Shown: positions 53,103-60,546 of the stretch, in pieces | Position numbering within the stretch: the stretch's first letter is position 1 | How the letters are laid out: each line of letters starts with the position of its first letter | From: Flavobacterium resistens | GTDB lineage: Bacteria; Bacteroidota; Bacteroidia; Flavobacteriales; Flavobacteriaceae | Assembly: GCF_900182645.1 (NCBI RefSeq) | Contig: NZ_FXTA01000001.1 | Location: 992,001-1,056,000, forward strand | DNA: 64,000 bases | Direction: 5' to 3' | The notes under the pieces: model-generated | The model's database searches: none | Seen by the model: the letters and a program-made list of their open reading frames with translations, nothing else | What the model was told of the DNA's origin: nothing | Program-made: the position numbers and the translations under genes

Positions 53103-53110
53103 TATTTTTG
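53103..53110 (+). promoter_or_regulatory. TAnnTTTG promoter box
   Basis: TATTTTTG lies 42 nt before the TTG start at 53153. Confidence 0.35.
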
Positions 53111-53152
53111 TTTACCCAATAAAGGACTAATACTACCAACAAAAATTTACGT

Positions 53153-53509
53153 TTGAAAAAATCCCGGTTTCAATATTTCATTTTATTCTTGTCGATTATT
53201 TTTCTCGGGATCATTTCAAGAAAAATTTCCTTTGTACCTTTATGGATTGGTGATTTTCTATATGCTGTAATGATTTATGTTCTTGTACGAATTATATTGA
53301 TTAATAAAAAAATCTTTCAAATTGCACTTCTTTCTTTATTGATTTGTTACGCAATTGAATTTTTACAGCTTTATCAAGCACAATGGATTATTGAACTCAG
53401 AAAAACACTTTTTGGCCGATATGTTTTAGGCCAGGGCTTTTTATGGTCAGATATTTTAGCTTATACATTCGGAATACTATTCATTTTTTTAATCGAAAAA
53501 ACTATTTAA
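53153..53509 (+). CDS. DUF2809 membrane protein
   Basis: Protein of 118 aa with four hydrophobic helices and the family motifs FVPLWIGDFLYAVMIYVL and ICYAIEFLQLYQA, then a final WSDILAYTFGILFIF. The start codon is TTG (LKKSRFQY...). It lies 12 nt before the rdgB start codon, so both are probably on one mRNA. Function unknown. Confidence 0.82.
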   Translation: MKKSRFQYFILFLSIIFLGIISRKISFVPLWIGDFLYAVMIYVLVRIILINKKIFQIALLSLLICYAIEFLQLYQAQWIIELRKTLFGRYVLGQGFLWSDILAYTFGILFIFLIEKTI

Positions 53510-53521
53510 AAAATACTATAT

Positions 53522-54100
53522 ATGAAACTCGTTTTCGCATCAAACAATAAAAATAAAATCAAAGAAATTCAAAGCATACTAAACGGTTCTATACAATTAT
53601 TAAGTTTAGAAGATATTGGCTGTCATGAAGAAATTCCAGAAACAGCAGATACAATTGAAGGCAATGCTATTTTAAAAGCAAACTACGTAACTGAAAAATA
53701 CGGTTATGACTGTTTTGCTGATGATACAGGATTAGAAGTTAAAGCCCTAAATGGAGAACCCGGAGTTTATTCAGCACGATATGCGGGCGAACAAAAAAAT
53801 GCTGACGATAATATGAATAAGCTTTTGGAAGCTTTAAAAAATAAAGAAAATCGAAGCGCTCAGTTTAAGACCGTTATTGCTTTAAATTTAGATGGAAAAC
53901 AACATCTATTTACAGGTTTAGCCAAAGGAACTATTACTTTAAATAAAACTGGAAATCAAGGTTTTGGATATGATCCGATATTTCAGCCGGAAAATTATTC
54001 AGAGACTTTTGCTGAATTATCTTCAGAAATCAAAAATAAAATAAGCCATCGCGCAAAAGCAATAGAACAACTAATTGATTTTCTGAACTCAACAAAATAA
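53522..54100 (+). CDS. rdgB: Non-canonical purine NTP pyrophosphatase (RdgB/HAM1)
   Basis: House-cleaning enzyme of 192 aa that hydrolyses dITP, ITP and XTP to the monophosphates. The N-terminal [18 protein letters not shown] binds phosphate, [25 protein letters not shown] is the active-site signature, and [10 protein letters not shown] and [10 protein letters not shown] complete the set. Length is normal. It is preceded by the DUF2809 gene in the same transcription unit. Confidence 0.96.
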   Translation: MKLVFASNNKNKIKEIQSILNGSIQLLSLEDIGCHEEIPETADTIEGNAILKANYVTEKYGYDCFADDTGLEVKALNGEPGVYSARYAGEQKNADDNMNKLLEALKNKENRSAQFKTVIALNLDGKQHLFTGLAKGTITLNKTGNQGFGYDPIFQPENYSETFAELSSEIKNKISHRAKAIEQLIDFLNSTK

Positions 54101-54265
54101 TTGTTTAAAATACAACATTTTATTGAGTAAAATTGATATTTCACGACGTATTTTTTTTGATTTCTTTTGGAAAATGATTTTACTTCAAACATAACTTTTT
54201 GATAATCAAATCATAACAAATCCATAAATCTTAAAAATGCATTAGTTTATCTGAATAATTAACAG

Positions 54266-54273
54266 TAATTTTG
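54266..54273 (+). promoter_or_regulatory. TAnnTTTG promoter box
   Basis: TAATTTTG lies 21 nt before the ATG at 54295. It lies just 5' of the extended frame from 54271, most of which would then be untranslated leader. Confidence 0.5.
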
Positions 54274-54294
54274 CACCCTATTTTAAAAATACAT

Positions 54295-56199
54295 ATGAAC
54301 AAATTTGAACAATTAGGATTGAATGAATCGTTACTGAAGGCGATTTTAGATCTAGGATTTGAAAATCCGTCAGAGGTACAGGAAAAGGCGATTCCCCTAT
54401 TATTGGAAAAAGACACAGATATGGTTGCGTTGGCTCAGACAGGGACAGGGAAAACGGCAGCTTTCGGTTTTCCGCTAATTCAAAAAATTGATGCTGACAA
54501 CAGAAATACACAGGCATTAGTTTTATCGCCAACACGAGAACTTTGTTTACAGATTACCAACGAACTTAAAAACTACTCAAAATACGAAAAAGGTATTAAT
54601 GTGGTAGCAGTTTACGGCGGGGCTAGTATTACAGAGCAAGCTAGAGAGATTAAAAGAGGAGCACAAATTATTGTGGCAACTCCAGGAAGAATGCAAGACA
54701 TGATCAACAGAGGTTTGGTTAACATTAAAAATATAGATTACTGTATTCTTGATGAGGCAGATGAGATGTTGAACATGGGATTCTATGAAGACATCGTATC
54801 GATTTTATCAGATACTCCGGATCAAAAAAGCACATGGTTGTTCTCTGCAACTATGCCACAAGAGGTTGCAAGAATTGCAAAACAATTCATGAGCGAACCA
54901 GTTGAAATTACTGTTGGAACTAAAAATTCAGGTTCATCTACAGTTTCTCACGAATTTTATTTAGTAAATGCACGTGATCGTTACGAAGCTTTAAAACGTT
55001 TAGCTGATGCTAATCCAGATATTTTCTCTGTAGTTTTCTGTCGTACAAAAAGAGACACTCAGGCTATTGCTGAAAAATTAATTGAAGATGGATATAGTGC
55101 TGCTGCGTTACACGGAGATTTATCTCAGGCACAACGTGATGGGGTAATGAAATCTTTCCGTGGAAGACAAATTCAGATGCTTGTTGCTACTGACGTTGCT
55201 GCACGTGGTATTGACGTTGACAACGTAACACACGTTGTAAACTACCAATTACCTGATGAAATCGAAACGTACAACCACCGTTCTGGACGTACTGGTAGAG
55301 CTGGAAAATTAGGAACTTCTATTGTTATCGTTACAAAAAGTGAGTTGCGTAAAATTTCTTCTATCGAAAGAATCATCAAACAAAAATTCGAAGAAAAAAC
55401 TATTCCATCTGGAATCGAAATCTGCGAAATTCAATTATTGCACTTAGCAAACAAAATTAAAGATACTGAAGTTGATCACGAAATTGACAACTACTTGCCA
55501 GCAATCAACAATGTTCTTGAAGATTTATCTAAAGAAGAATTGATTAAGAAAATGGTTTCAGTAGAATTTAACCGTTTTATTGCTTACTACAAAAAGAACA
55601 GAGATATTTCTGCTCAATCTTCAGGAGAAAGACGCGAAAGAAATGATTCTGAGCCAAGAGAATTCAATAATAATGGAGCAGTTCGTTATTTTGTAAATAT
55701 CGGCTCAAGAGACAATTTCGATTGGATGTCTCTTAAAGATTATTTGAAAGAAACATTAGACTTAGGTCGTGATGACGTTTTCAAAGTGGATGTAAAAGAA
55801 GGATTCTCTTTCTTTAACACTGATCCTGAACATACTGATAAAGTAATGGAAATCTTAAACAACGTTCAATTAGAAGGACGTCGTATTAATGTTGAAATTT
55901 CTAAAAATGATGGTGGCGGAAGACGCGATCACAACAACCGTGGTGGTGGAAGAAATTCTGGCGGACCAAGAAGAGAAGGAAACTTTGCTCCAAGACGCGA
56001 AGGTTCTGGAGGTGGCTTCAGAGGTGACAGAAATTCTGCTCCAAGACGTGAAGGTTCTGGCGGAGGATTCAGAGGTGAAAGAAATTCTGCTCCAAGAGAA
56101 GGTGGTTTCAGAAGAAATGAAGGTGGTTCAGACAGAGCTCCAAGACGTTCTGAAAGCTTTGGTGATTCATCAAGACCAAGAAGACCAAGAAGAGATTAA
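54295..56199 (+). CDS. DEAD-box RNA helicase with DbpA-type domain and RGG tail
   Basis: Protein of 634 aa. Motifs are the Q motif (FENPSEVQEKAIPLL), Walker A AQTGTGKTA, motif II DEADEM, SAT, and HRSGRTGRAG. After the helicase core comes a DbpA/CsdA-type RNA-binding domain (about 465-545, VRYFVNIGSRDNFDWMSLKD). The tail of about 90 residues is rich in Arg and Gly, with repeats GSGGGFRGDRNSAPRR and GSGGGFRGERNSAPRE. Close relatives (CsdA/DeaD) work in ribosome biogenesis and cold adaptation. Start at 54295 (MNKFEQLGL) is preferred over 54271. A terminator follows. Confidence 0.94.
   Translation: MNKFEQLGLNESLLKAILDLGFENPSEVQEKAIPLLLEKDTDMVALAQTGTGKTAAFGFPLIQKIDADNRNTQALVLSPTRELCLQITNELKNYSKYEKGINVVAVYGGASITEQAREIKRGAQIIVATPGRMQDMINRGLVNIKNIDYCILDEADEMLNMGFYEDIVSILSDTPDQKSTWLFSATMPQEVARIAKQFMSEPVEITVGTKNSGSSTVSHEFYLVNARDRYEALKRLADANPDIFSVVFCRTKRDTQAIAEKLIEDGYSAAALHGDLSQAQRDGVMKSFRGRQIQMLVATDVAARGIDVDNVTHVVNYQLPDEIETYNHRSGRTGRAGKLGTSIVIVTKSELRKISSIERIIKQKFEEKTIPSGIEICEIQLLHLANKIKDTEVDHEIDNYLPAINNVLEDLSKEELIKKMVSVEFNRFIAYYKKNRDISAQSSGERRERNDSEPREFNNNGAVRYFVNIGSRDNFDWMSLKDYLKETLDLGRDDVFKVDVKEGFSFFNTDPEHTDKVMEILNNVQLEGRRINVEISKNDGGGRRDHNNRGGGRNSGGPRREGNFAPRREGSGGGFRGDRNSAPRREGSGGGFRGERNSAPREGGFRRNEGGSDRAPRRSESFGDSSRPRRPRRD
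55986..56100 (+). repeat. In-frame tandem repeat encoding RGG units
   Basis: About two and a half copies of a 48-54-bp unit (with CAAGACGTGAAGGTTCTGG) encode the RGG tail of the helicase. Repeat-number differences between strains are expected. Confidence 0.7.
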
Positions 56200-56221
56200 T
56201 TATTTAATATCTTATAAATAT

Positions 56222-56262
56222 AAAATCCCAAATTCCAGACATAATTGGAATTTGGGATTTTT
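56222..56262 (+). terminator. Terminator after the helicase gene
   Basis: AAATCCCAAATTCCA and TGGAATTTGGGATTT form a 15-bp stem (56223-56259) followed by T residues. Confidence 0.92.
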
Positions 56263-56407
56263 TTATACCAAAAACCTTTCTCCTTGCCTCTTTTTAGTTA
56301 AATACTAAAGCAAGACTTTTTTGCTTTGTTAATTTTCTTATAATTATATTCCAAGACTACAAAATATTTAATCCCGATTTACTACTTTTAGTGCTTTAAA
56401 TCAGGAT

Positions 56408-57181
56408 ATGAAATATTTCGCAGTTTTCTTTTTTGTATTACTTACGAGTATTGGTTTTGCCCAAGAAACAGAATCAACAACTCCACAAAGAGTTTCAGGT
56501 TATATCTTTAATGATAATAGCAAACAACCTCTTCCAAACGTAAATATCATCAACAAAAACAAAGTATTAGGCGCAAAGTCTGACGCTAAAGGTTATTTTG
56601 AAATTGATGTGCAACAAAATGACACACTGCAATTCTCTCTTCTAGGATTCCAATCTTTACGTATCAGAGTTACCAATGACTGGATAAAAAACAAAATCAC
56701 AAGAATTCAGCTTACTGAAAAAGCAATTGCACTTGAAGAAGTTGTTATTGCTCCTTTCAGCTTGACTGGGTACCTTGAAATCGACTCAAAATTAATTCCG
56801 ACCAAGGAAAATTATCGTTACAGTATTTCTGGGCTTACTCAAGGTTATGAAGCTGGTGAATATGCTCCAAATGCATTTGGAAAAGTATTAGGTTCGATTT
56901 TCAATCCAGCCGATATGCTCTATAATTTCTTTGGAAAAAATGGAAAAGAGCTCAAGAAACTTAAAGACATGAAGAAAGATGATACCATCAGAAATCTTCT
57001 TGAAACAAAATACGACAGAGAAACTCTTGCTTTGCTTTTAGGAATCACAAAAGAAGAAATTCCGGAGATTTTACAGCGTTGCAACTACTCAGAATCGTTT
57101 GTTCAGCAAGCAAATGACTTGCAGATTCTTGATGCTATTAGTGGTTGTTATGAACAGTATAAAGTGTTGAAGCGTAATTAA
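56408..57181 (+). CDS. Secreted CarboxypepD_reg-like protein
   Basis: Protein of 257 aa with a signal peptide (LTSIGFAQ, about 12-19) and a carboxypeptidase-regulatory-like beta-sandwich (VSGYIFNDNSKQPLPNVNII, then LQFSLLGFQSLRIRV), the same domain that begins SusC proteins. A helical C-terminal region (about 150-257) ends in SGCYEQYKVLKRN. No barrel follows, so it is a stand-alone relative common in flavobacteria; function unknown. A terminator lies 57 nt downstream. Confidence 0.82.
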   Translation: MKYFAVFFFVLLTSIGFAQETESTTPQRVSGYIFNDNSKQPLPNVNIINKNKVLGAKSDAKGYFEIDVQQNDTLQFSLLGFQSLRIRVTNDWIKNKITRIQLTEKAIALEEVVIAPFSLTGYLEIDSKLIPTKENYRYSISGLTQGYEAGEYAPNAFGKVLGSIFNPADMLYNFFGKNGKELKKLKDMKKDDTIRNLLETKYDRETLALLLGITKEEIPEILQRCNYSESFVQQANDLQILDAISGCYEQYKVLKRN

Positions 57182-57238
57182 AGTCTTCAGTCGCAGTCAC
57201 AGTTTTCAGTAATATTAATAACTGAACTATATACAAAT
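57182..57238. repeat. Short repeat related to the 62.3-kb element
   Basis: TTCAGTCGCAGTCACAGTTT and a following TTCAGT copy share the CAGTCGCAGT/CAGTTTTCAGT words with the palindrome at 62329-62394, but only one arm is present here. Confidence 0.4.
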
Positions 57239-57271
57239 AATCCCTGATTGTTAAAACGGTCAGGGATTTTT
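57239..57271 (+). terminator. Terminator
   Basis: AATCCCTGA (57239-57247) and TCAGGGATT (57260-57268) with following Ts end transcription from 56408. Confidence 0.85.
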
Positions 57272-57351
57272 ACTTTTAGTCATGTAGTAAAACTATGAAA
57301 ACTCATAAAAATTAGCACGAAAAGTATTTAATAAATTGAAAATTCATAAGA

Positions 57352-57380
57352 TTGTTTATTAGACAAATATTCTATATTTG
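57352..57380 (+). promoter_or_regulatory. Promoter in front of the cassette-like array
   Basis: TTG (57352-57354), an 18-nt spacer and TATATTTG (57373-57380) form the best match to the Bacteroidota promoter in the window. Transcription would begin near 57387 and read through all four array genes. Confidence 0.6.
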
Positions 57381-57386
57381 AATTTT

Positions 57387-57503
57387 ATAAAATAAATAAA
57401 AACTGACACTTATAAGACAAAGCCATCCTATTTAAGGATAATAAGTCTGGTTTCATGAGACTTATATAAAAACTGGCAGACATCCAAAAAAAAACAATAA
57501 ATT
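57387..57503 (+). promoter_or_regulatory. 117-nt leader with two adjacent hairpins
   Basis: ATCCT/AGGAT (57425-57429 and 57435-57439) and ATAAGTCT/AGACTTAT (57441-57448 and 57458-57465) are stacked next to each other. They are flanked by imperfect copies of ACTGACACTTATAAGAC-type sequence. It could be a regulatory leader or, by position, a recombination target in front of the first cassette; neither is proven. Confidence 0.35.
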
Positions 57504-58160
57504 ATGAAACAAGTATTTTTATTATTCTCACTTCTTTTTATATCAAATAATTTTGCTCAGGGTTTAGAGAATTACCAGATAGATAAAAATATTTCTCTAA
57601 GGATGCCTCAAAACTTGGAAGTATCCGATACTTTGCAATTAAAGACAATCCAAGGATTTTTAGGAGATAATGTAGTTATAATAACAAAAACTATTCAAAA
57701 AGATACTATAGTTACCATTGAAAGTGAAGAAGATTTACTGAAATTTTATGAAGGCGCACAAAAAGGATTTTATGAAAGTCTTAAAGGTAAAATATTAAAA
57801 AAAGATATTATTAATATTGAAGGATTGAAAATTTTAAATCTTAATACCGAAGTATCAATAAATGATGAACAAAAATTATACGAAAATTATATTTTATTCT
57901 TAGATAATTATACATATACCTTTTCTTTCATTCATTCTATCAATGAGGATAAAAATTTTAAAATTCAAAAAGAGAAAATAATTTCATCAATTAAATTCCA
58001 AAAGGGATTAAATATTAATAATCAATTTAATCACTACGAAAATAGCAAAAGAGCAACTAAATGGGGTGAACTTATAGGTTCCTTATTTTTTTACACAGTA
58101 ATAGTTGGTGGAATTATTTTTTTATTATTTAGAAACCGAAAAAAGAAACACATAGCCTAA
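57504..58160 (+). CDS. Cassette gene 1: secreted protein with C-terminal membrane anchor
   Basis: Protein of 218 aa. A signal peptide (LFISNNFAQG, about 10-19) is followed by a beta-rich domain (about 25-170, with LRMPQNLEVSDTLQLKTIQG and YENYILFLDNYTYTFSFIHS). One membrane helix lies at about 190-210 (LIGSLFFYTVIVGGIIFLLF) with a basic tail RNRKKKHIA that stays inside. The fold could be PsbP-like, but I do not recognise a family. The stop codon touches the first palindrome, which fits a gene cassette. Confidence 0.75.
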   Translation: MKQVFLLFSLLFISNNFAQGLENYQIDKNISLRMPQNLEVSDTLQLKTIQGFLGDNVVIITKTIQKDTIVTIESEEDLLKFYEGAQKGFYESLKGKILKKDIINIEGLKILNLNTEVSINDEQKLYENYILFLDNYTYTFSFIHSINEDKNFKIQKEKIISSIKFQKGLNINNQFNHYENSKRATKWGELIGSLFFYTVIVGGIIFLLFRNRKKKHIA

Positions 58161-58288
58161 GAGCTACTACAAAAAATTTTGCGCTTGTCTTAATAGAAAG
58201 TTGATCTTGCATTTGGGATGATTTTAAAAATTCGAATAATGGGCTTAATTTAGTCCCAAACACGCTGTAGTACTAGAACGTTGGCAAT
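58161..58288 (+). repeat. attC-like palindrome 1
   Basis: Begins AGAGCTACTACA immediately after the stop codon and ends CTGTAGTACTAGAACGTTGG with GTTGGC at 58280-58285. CTACTACA and TGTAGTA are inverse copies. It shares with the other two elements GCTACTACA, ATTTGGGAT, CTTAATTTAGTC and the 3' GTT core. Confidence 0.65.
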
Positions 58289-58306
58289 AATTCAAATAAC
58301 AATCGT

Positions 58307-58696
58307 ATGAAGATGAAAGTAACTATATTATTAATTGTTTCACTTTTATTCCTAGAATGCTCAAAATTACAGATTCAAAAAGATAAAATATTAGGGACTT
58401 GGATAATGGTAAATGCTTCTAATTCTCCAGATGAAAATGTTACAGACAAAACTACTTATTTCAAAAATGGTTCTATTATCAGCGAAATATATATAACTGA
58501 TAGACGAAAAAAAAACAAACAGAAAGGAACCATCAGAATGAGTTATAAATTAGATACGATCGAGAATACCTTGGAAATTATCCTTGATAAAAAAATCAAA
58601 AAGAAATTTCAAATAGAGAAACTTACCGACAACAAACTTGAATTGAAGGACTTGGAAAATGGAAGAATACTAGAAAGTACACGAGTTAAAAGATGA
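58307..58696 (+). CDS. Cassette gene 2: lipocalin-like lipoprotein
   Basis: Protein of 129 aa. The lipobox LFLECS places the acylated Cys at 18. The mature part begins KDKILGTWIMVNAS and continues with antiparallel strands (TYFKNGSIISEIYI, MSYKLDTIENTLEIIL, KFQIEKLTDNKLELKD), a pattern seen in lipocalin-like and DUF4923-type lipoproteins that often read LGTW at this place. Its ligand is unknown. Upstream bases 58286-58306 are the cassette leader; the ORF is the only gene of this unit. Confidence 0.75.
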   Translation: MKMKVTILLIVSLLFLECSKLQIQKDKILGTWIMVNASNSPDENVTDKTTYFKNGSIISEIYITDRRKKNKQKGTIRMSYKLDTIENTLEIILDKKIKKKFQIEKLTDNKLELKDLENGRILESTRVKR

Positions 58697-58698
58697 AC

Positions 58699-58838
58699 TA
58701 TTGCCAACCGCTACTACAACAGATTTAGACAATTGGCTTAATGGAAATTTGGTTTAATATTTGGGATGATTTGACAAATCCAAATAATGGCCTTAATTTA
58801 GTCTAAAATACACTGTAGTTCAAGAACGTTGGGCATAA
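58699..58838 (+). repeat. attC-like palindrome 2
   Basis: Starts TATTGCCAACCGCTACTACA, 2 nt after the stop codon of the lipoprotein gene, and ends CTGTAGTTCAAGAACGTTGG with GTTGGGC at 58828-58834. Outer arms GCCAAC and GTTGGGC, then CTAC and GTAG, TTTAGAC and GTCTAAA pair as an imperfect hairpin, with ATTTGG and CCAAAT near the tip. Confidence 0.7.
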
Positions 58839-58886
58839 CACTACAGAACTACTGAGAAAATAAGACATTTTACAACAAAATATAAT

Positions 58887-59588
58887 ATGGGATTTTTAGA
58901 CAATCTTTTTGGAAAGAAACAAACAGAAGACAATTCGCAAAATTTAGCAGAAACTGAAACTATTCAATTAGAAAAAGGCGACAAATTTATTTCGACTGGA
59001 GATAATTATGGATATAAAGTCATTAGACAATTAACCGAAAAACAAAGAGAAAGTGTTGACAAATCAACAATTTTACTTCGAGCAAGCCAACTATATATGC
59101 ACTATTGGACTGAAAATTTAGTTTGTACGGACCTAAACGATCAAGAATGGCTAAATAAAGTTATGTTCTTTTGGAAAGCCGAAGAACCGTTTCCTAAAAA
59201 ATCATTGCCTCCCGTATTTGAAACTTTTAAAATTAAAAACTTTCTTTTTGTTGGCAATACTTCAAACATTTCATTACAAACTGCACAAGCAATGCCTTGG
59301 TTTGGAATGCCAGGACTTGGAGAGAAATGCGTTTGCGAAATAAATGGTCAAAAAATAACGATTCCTGAATTAAATAAACTTGGGATGGTTGAATATGTTG
59401 AACCCATAGAACTAACAGATGACAATTTAGACATATTGACAAACAAAGAAGATTACTTTTTTCTAATCGACGAAAGAATTACTCCTTTTAAAAACGGAAA
59501 TTTTCAACTGAAAGATAAACCCATTCCTATTGATGTTGCATATAGTATTGGCGGAATTCACATAATAAAGAAAACTGAGTTAGAATAA
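58887..59588 (+). CDS. Cassette gene 3: cytoplasmic protein of unknown function
   Basis: Protein of 233 aa without signal peptide or membrane helix. It opens with an amphipathic MGFLDNLFGKK helix, a start used by several bacterial membrane-associated proteins. Trp and Tyr are frequent (YMHYWTENLVCTDLNDQEW, MFFWKAEEPFPKK), and QAMPWFGMPGLGEKCVCEIN is a distinctive Pro/Gly-rich motif. It resembles no family I can name. Immunity-type proteins to secreted toxins often have this size and composition, but that is a guess. It is the only ORF of its unit. Confidence 0.7.
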   Translation: MGFLDNLFGKKQTEDNSQNLAETETIQLEKGDKFISTGDNYGYKVIRQLTEKQRESVDKSTILLRASQLYMHYWTENLVCTDLNDQEWLNKVMFFWKAEEPFPKKSLPPVFETFKIKNFLFVGNTSNISLQTAQAMPWFGMPGLGEKCVCEINGQKITIPELNKLGMVEYVEPIELTDDNLDILTNKEDYFFLIDERITPFKNGNFQLKDKPIPIDVAYSIGGIHIIKKTELE

Positions 59589-59590
59589 AC

Positions 59591-59741
59591 ATAATGCCGA
59601 AAACACTACGCCAAATAGCTACTACAACGGATTTAGGCAAATGGATTAATGGAAAGTTAGTTTTGTATTTGGGATTATTTGGCAAATCCGAAAATAGAAC
59701 TTAATTTAGTCCCAAACACAATGCAGCACCTAAATGTTAGC
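59591..59741 (+). repeat. attC-like palindrome 3
   Basis: Starts ATAATGCCGAAAACACTACG just after the stop codon, with the shared GCTACTACAACGGATTTAGG at 59618-59637, and ends CAGCACCTAAATGTTAGC (GTTAGC at 59736-59741). It is 16 nt longer at its 5' end than the other two and its 3' arm has diverged (TGCAGC for TGTAGT). Confidence 0.6.
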
Positions 59742-59749
59742 TCCATTAT

Positions 59750-60484
59750 ATGAACAAAAAAATCATACTCCTTTTTATTATGTTTTTATCTCTTTTTGGC
59801 TGTAAATACAAACCTATTTCAAATGAAGAATTTCATCAATTAGTTGCTAGTAATAATATTTCTGAAGTAAACTATCATCTCGAAAATAATTTTAATGTCG
59901 ATTGTGAAATAAATTCAGGAGTTACACCAATTATGACAGCTTCTTTATACAACCGAACAGAAATCATCAACTTACTTATCAAGTATAAAGCAGAGATTGA
60001 CAAACAGACACAATCAGGATGGACAGCTCTAATATATGCATCTAAAAGTGGAAGTTTTGAGGCTGTTAAATTACTGCTAGATAACAATGCAAATATGAAT
60101 TTGTATTTGAAAGGAGGCGAAAATGCTTTTATGGAAGCTTGTTCTGCTCAACAAAATAAAGTAGCTCTGTTATTAGTTGATAGAGGAATCGATCTAAATA
60201 CAAACAAAAATGCAATTGGCTTGAATGGATTAATTATGGCTTCTAATTTTGGAGATATTGAATTAGTAAAAAAAACACTTCAAAAAACAGATGATATTAA
60301 TCATCAAAATACTTATGGGGAAACTGCATTAATGAGAGCTTCAATACAAGGACATGCAGAGGTAGTGAAATTTTTATTGGAAAAAGGTGCAAAAAAAGAA
60401 ATTAAAGACAGTTTCAGTAATGATGCTTTATTCTATTCTAAAAAATTTAACCATACTGAAATTTATGAAATACTAAATCAATAA
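59750..60484 (+). CDS. Cassette gene 4: ankyrin-repeat lipoprotein
   Basis: Protein of 244 aa. The lipobox LSLFGC puts the acylated Cys at 18. Five or six ankyrin-type repeats follow, such as NSGVTPIMTASLYNRTEIIN, QSGWTALIYASKSGSFEAVK and TYGETALMRASIQGHAEVVK, each with the TPLxxA-xxGH pattern. Ankyrin repeats bind proteins, so this is likely a periplasmic or surface interaction protein. The start codon is 8 nt after the GTTAGC end of palindrome 3. No palindrome follows its stop codon, so the array seems to end here. Confidence 0.88.
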   Translation: MNKKIILLFIMFLSLFGCKYKPISNEEFHQLVASNNISEVNYHLENNFNVDCEINSGVTPIMTASLYNRTEIINLLIKYKAEIDKQTQSGWTALIYASKSGSFEAVKLLLDNNANMNLYLKGGENAFMEACSAQQNKVALLLVDRGIDLNTNKNAIGLNGLIMASNFGDIELVKKTLQKTDDINHQNTYGETALMRASIQGHAEVVKFLLEKGAKKEIKDSFSNDALFYSKKFNHTEIYEILNQ

Positions 60485-60546
60485 TAACAGCGATTTTTGC
60501 AAGATTTGAATTTTAGGCTCAATCAAAGTTATAATTGTATTTTTTA

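Larger units (their letters stand above)
57504..60484 (+). mobile_element. Integron-like gene-cassette array (no integrase in window)
   Basis: Four co-directional single-gene units are separated by three homologous imperfect palindromes (58161-58288, 58699-58838, 59591-59741). Each palindrome starts 1-5 nt after a stop codon and ends with GTTGGC, GTTGGGC or GTTAGC. The bases that begin the second unit (TTGGCAATA) are exactly complementary to those that begin its own palindrome (TATTGCCAA), as expected if each unit excises as a circle. This matches integron cassettes with attC sites; such integrase-less clusters are called CALINs. No closing site is seen after the fourth gene. Confidence 0.6.

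Noticed and set aside
55889..56308. Alternative-frame ORF of 139 aa overlapping the helicase 3' end
   Set aside because: It reads the RGG-encoding repeats out of frame and gives a low-complexity sequence of Val, Glu and Leu. The helicase frame explains the DNA.
57271..57300. A fourth, degenerate attC-like site upstream of the first cassette
   Set aside because: Only TTTAGTC and TGTAGTA match; there is no GTT core or paired 5' arm. Mentioned as a possibility only.
57504..60484. Conventional transposon or IS element
   Set aside because: No transposase and no terminal inverted repeats enclosing the region; the repeats are internal, co-directional and placed after each gene.
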